NCBI GenBank assembly: GCA_033782935.1 | Contig: JAWQEG010000710.1 | Location: 4,774,001-4,838,000, forward strand | Direction of reading: 5' to 3' | Length of the DNA: 64,000 nt | Source of the DNA: Petrolisthes cinctipes | Lineage: Eukaryota > Arthropoda > Malacostraca > Decapoda > Porcellanidae | In this document: positions 61,007 through 64,000 of the stretch, piece by piece | Layout of the letters: each line of letters begins with the position of its first letter | Numbering within the stretch: position 1 is the stretch's first letter | Translations under genes and position numbers: made by a program | Notes under the pieces: generated by a model | The model's database searches: none | Seen by the model: the letters and a program-made list of their open reading frames with translations, nothing else | Told to the model about the DNA's origin: nothing

Positions 61007-64000
61007 GTGTTAGAGTATTTTCAAAATACATGCTCAAAACATACTGAAAATCGATCTTTTAGGTGCACAAAAGTCGATATGTGCATGTATCTTCTGTACC
61101 CGTTTAAATCTCAAATTCAGGCTCAAAACACCCGAAAATTCAATATTTTGGGGTCCCAGAAGCAATATGTACATGCCTACTCAGTGTTAAAGTATTTTCG
61201 AAATACAGGCCCAAAACATGCTGAAAATCGATATTTTTGGTGCCCAAAGTCAATATGTGCATGTATCTTCTGTACCCGTTTATATCTCAAATTTAGGCTC
61301 AAAACACCCGAAAATTCAATATTTTGGGGTCCCAGAAGCAATCTGTACATGCCTACACAGTGCTAGAATATTTTCAAAATATAGGCTAAAAACATGCTAA
61401 AAATCGACATTTTAGGTGCCAAAAAATCGATATCTCAAATTCAGTCCCAAAACACCCGAAAATTCGATATTTAGAGGTCCCAGAAGGTATCTGTACATGC
61501 CTACTCCGTGTTAGAGTATTTTCAAAATACAGGCCAAAAACATACTGAAAATCGATCTTTTAGTTGCCCAAAAGTCGATATGTGCATGCATCTTCTGTAC
61601 CCGTTTATATCTCAAATTCTGGCCCTAAACACCCGAAAATTCGATATTTTGGGGTCCCAGAAGCGATCTGTACATGCCTACTCCGTGTTAGAGTATTTTC
61701 AAAATTCAGGCCCAAAACATGCTGAAAATCGATATTTTTGGTGCCCAAAGTCAATATGTGCATGTATCTTCTGTACGCGTTTATATCTTAAATTCAGGCT
61801 CAAAACACCCGAAAATTCAATATTTTGGGGTCCCAGAAGCAATCTGTACAGGGCTAGAATATTTTCAAAATATAGGCTAAAAACATGCTAAAAATCGATC
61901 TTTTAGGTGCCAAAAAGTCGATATCTCAAATTCAGTCCCAAAACATCCGAAAATTCGATATTTAGAGGTCCCAGAAGGTATCTGTACATGCCTACTCCGT
62001 GTTAGAGTATTTTCAAAATACAGGCCAAAAACATACTGAAAATCGATCTTTTAGGTGCCCAAAAGTCGATATGTGCATGCATCTTCTGTATCCGTTTATA
62101 TCTCAAATTCTGGCCCTAAACACCCGAAAAATCAATATTTTGGGGTCCCAGAAGCAATCTGTACATGCCTACACAGTGCTAGAATATTTTCAAAATATAG
62201 GCTAAAAACATGCTAAAAATCGACATTTTAGGTGCCAAAAAATCGATATATCAAATTCAGTCCCAAAACACCCGAAAATTCGATATTTAGAGGTCCCAGA
62301 AGGTATCTGTACATGCCTACTCCGTGTTAGAGTATTTTCAAAATACAGGCCAAAAACATACTGAAAATCGATCTCTTAGGTGCCCAAAAGTCGATATGTG
62401 CATGCATCTTCTGTACCCGTTTATATCTCAAATTCTGGCCCTAAACACCCGAAAATTCGATATTTTGGGGTCCCAGAAGCGATCTGTACATGCCTACTCC
62501 GTGTTAGAGTATTTTCAAAATTCAGGCCCAAAACATGCTGAAAATCGATATTTTTGGTGCCCAAAGTCAATATGTGCATGTATCTTCTGTACCCGTTTAT
62601 ATCTCAAATTCAGGCTCAAAACACCCGAAAATTCAATATTTTGGGGTCCCAGAAGCAATCTGTACAGTGCTAGAATATTTTCAAAATATAGGCTAAAAGC
62701 ATGCTAAAAATCGATCTTTTAGGTGCCAAAAAGTCGATATCTCAAATTCAGTCCCAAAACACCCGAAAATTCGATATTTAGGGGTCCCAGAAGCGATCTG
62801 TACATGTATACTCCGTGTTAGAGTATTTTCAAAATACATGCTCAAAACATACTGAAAATCGATCTTTTAGGTGCCCAAAAGTCGATATGTGCATGCATCT
62901 TCTGTACCCGTTTATATCTCAAATTCAGGCTCAAAACACCCGAAAATTCAATATTTTGGGGTCCCAGAAGCAATATGTACATGCCTACTCAGTGTTAGAG
63001 TATTTTCGAAATACAGGCCCAAAACATGCTGAAAATCGATATTTTAGATGCCCAAAGTCAATATGTGCATGTATCTTCTGTACCCGTTTATATCTCAAAT
63101 TCAGACTCAAAACACCCGAAAATTCAATATTTTGGGGTCCCAGAAGCAATCTGTACATGCCTACACAGTGCTAGAATATTTTCAAAATATAGGCTAAAAA
63201 CATGCTAAAAATCGACATTTTAGGTGCCAAAAAATCGATATCTCAAATTCAGTCCCAAAACACCCGAAAATTCGATATTCAGAGGTCCCAGAAGGTATCT
63301 GTACATGCCTACTCCGTGTTAGAGTATTTTCAAAATACAGGCCAAAAACATACTGAAAATCGATCTTTTAGGTGCCCAAAAGTCGATATGTGCATGCATC
63401 TTCAGTACCCGTTTATATCTCAAATTCTGGCCCTAAACACCCGAAAATTCGATATTTTGGGTTTCCCAGAAGCGATCTGTACATGCCTACTCCGTGTTAG
63501 AGTATTTTCAAAATTCAGGCCCAAAACATGCTGAAAATCGATATTTTAGATGCCCAAAGTCAATATGTGCATGTATCTTCTGTACCCGTTTATATCTCAA
63601 ATTCAGGCTCAAAACACCCGAAAATTCAATATTTTGGGGTCCCAGAAGCAATCTGTACAGGGCTAGAATATTTTCAAAATATAGGCCAAAAACATGCTAA
63701 AAATCGATCTTTTAGGTGCCAAAAAGTCGATATCTCAAATTCAGTCCCAAAACACCCGAAAATTCGATATTTAGAGGTCCCAGAAGGTATCTGTACATGC
63801 CTACTCCGTGTTAGAGTATTTTCAAAATACAGGCCAAAAACATACTGAAAATCGATCTTTTAGGTGCCCAAAAGTCAATATGTGCATGCATCTTCTGTAT
63901 CCGTTTATATCTCAAATTCTGGCCCTAAACACCCGAAAATTCGATATTTTGGGGTCCCAGAAGCGATCTGTACATGCCTACTCCGTGTTAGAGTATTTTC
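61007..64000 (+). repeat. Array segment: right edge, mosaic trimers and dimers
   Basis: Unit map: Rc 61007, M/F hybrid 61184, Ba 61360, Ra 61508, F 61685 (-10), B 61851, Ra 61999, Ba 62176, Ra 62324, F 62501 (-10), B 62667, R 62815, M 62992, Ba 63168, Ra 63316 (one extra T in gggtttccc), M/F hybrid 63494 (-10), B 63660, R 63808, partial unit 63985 cut by the window edge. Markers shared with 57-58 kb are tattttcgaaatac, gcaatatgtac, gtacgcg, acagggctag and aaaacatccg. About 62.67-63.3 kb also matches 57.24-57.9 kb (offset 5427). Confidence 0.86.

Larger units (their letters stand above)
1..64000 (+). repeat. Satellite DNA array, head-to-tail, spanning the whole window
   Basis: The sequence resolves completely into tandem units of 148, 176 or 177 bp and their small length variants. 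I counted about 387 complete units plus a partial one at each edge, a mean near 165 bp. Every unit carries the same landmarks in the same order: gtgttag or gtgctag, the tattttcaaaata core, gaaaatcgat, caaattc, aaaacaccc, then ggtcccagaag. All units share one orientation. There is no insertion of unrelated DNA and no unexplained gap over 300 bases. Unit lengths of 148-177 bp fall in the nucleosome-scale range common among eukaryotic centromeric and heterochromatic satellites. The chromosomal location and the species are not visible in the sequence. Confidence 0.98.

Noticed and set aside
1..64000. Many overlapping plus-strand open frames of 60-178 codons with similar products
   Set aside because: They repeat with the satellite period, overlap in two frames offset by 34 bases, many begin with gtg rather than atg, and they end wherever unit order shifts the frame. 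There is no promoter, intron or unique terminus. They are by-products of unit length.
1..64000. CRISPR array
   Set aside because: Unit length is 148-177 bp with no short conserved repeat alternating with unique spacers; all parts of the unit are conserved, and no cas genes are present.
1..64000. Transposable element, long terminal repeat or insertion inside the array
   Set aside because: Unit-by-unit tiling accounts for every base to within small indels; no foreign segment longer than a few bases remains.
1..64000. Telomeric repeats, rDNA or tRNA genes
   Set aside because: I saw no TTAGGG- or TTTAGGG-type runs, no rRNA-like conserved stretches and no tRNA-like cloverleaf; the short tttagg words are part of the satellite unit and are isolated.
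1..64000. Assignment to a named satellite family or species
   Set aside because: The unit length resembles several known centromeric satellites, but I could not match the actual sequence to any family with confidence; a search of repeat databases would decide.

Overview
The whole 64 kb window is one uninterrupted satellite-DNA array. I see no unique sequence, gene, RNA gene, transposon or inverted block; both edges cut through repeat units, so the array continues on both sides. The DNA is about 37% GC (counted on one unit). Head-to-tail tandem repetition on this scale indicates eukaryotic heterochromatin (centromeric, pericentromeric or subtelomeric). I do not recognise the family and cannot name the organism.

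The array tiles into about 387 complete units plus two partial ones, all in one orientation. I set the unit boundary at the start of the gtgttag/gtgctag motif. There are four classes. R is 177 bp; subtype Ra has 'caggcc...gtgccc' and Rc has 'catgctc...gtgcac'. M is 176 bp ('ttttagatgccc'). F is 176 bp ('aaaattcagg...tttttggtgccc'). B is 148 bp ('ctagaatatttt...ataggctaaa') and lacks a 29-bp block present in the others. B subtype Ba has 'gacatttt...gaggtcccagaaggt' and Bb has 'gatctttt...ggggtcccagaagcg'. A unit marked -10 has lost 10 bp near its right end.

The organisation is nested. (1) Each 177-bp unit is a diverged pair of half-units of 87 and 90 bp. (2) Units combine into 501-bp trimers, R-(M or F)-B. 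(3) Two trimers combine into a roughly 1,002-bp hexamer, Rc-M-Ba-Ra-F-Bb, the commonest complete phase. (4) Segments of 0.5 to 4.3 kb were copied locally, giving offsets of 501, 638, 1487, 1494, 1641, 2119, 2318, 2328, 2653, ~2991, 3619, 5782, 6142 and 7269 bp, with shared private mutations proving common descent.

Layout: 1-5.1 kb is irregular and rich in shortened units; 5.1-29.4 kb is trimer/hexamer array with overlapping large duplications; 29.4-38.0 kb is a ~3.0-kb higher-order repeat containing R-R and B-B doublets; 38.0-46.0 kb holds two tandem repeats (1494 and 2318 bp); 46.0-54.1 kb is trimers plus R-B dimers; 54.1-57.4 kb is a near-identical 1641-bp tandem duplication; 57.4-64 kb is a mosaic of neighbouring blocks.

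Many open reading frames of 60-178 codons run through the array, but they follow from unit length (177 = 3 x 59) and are not supported as genes.
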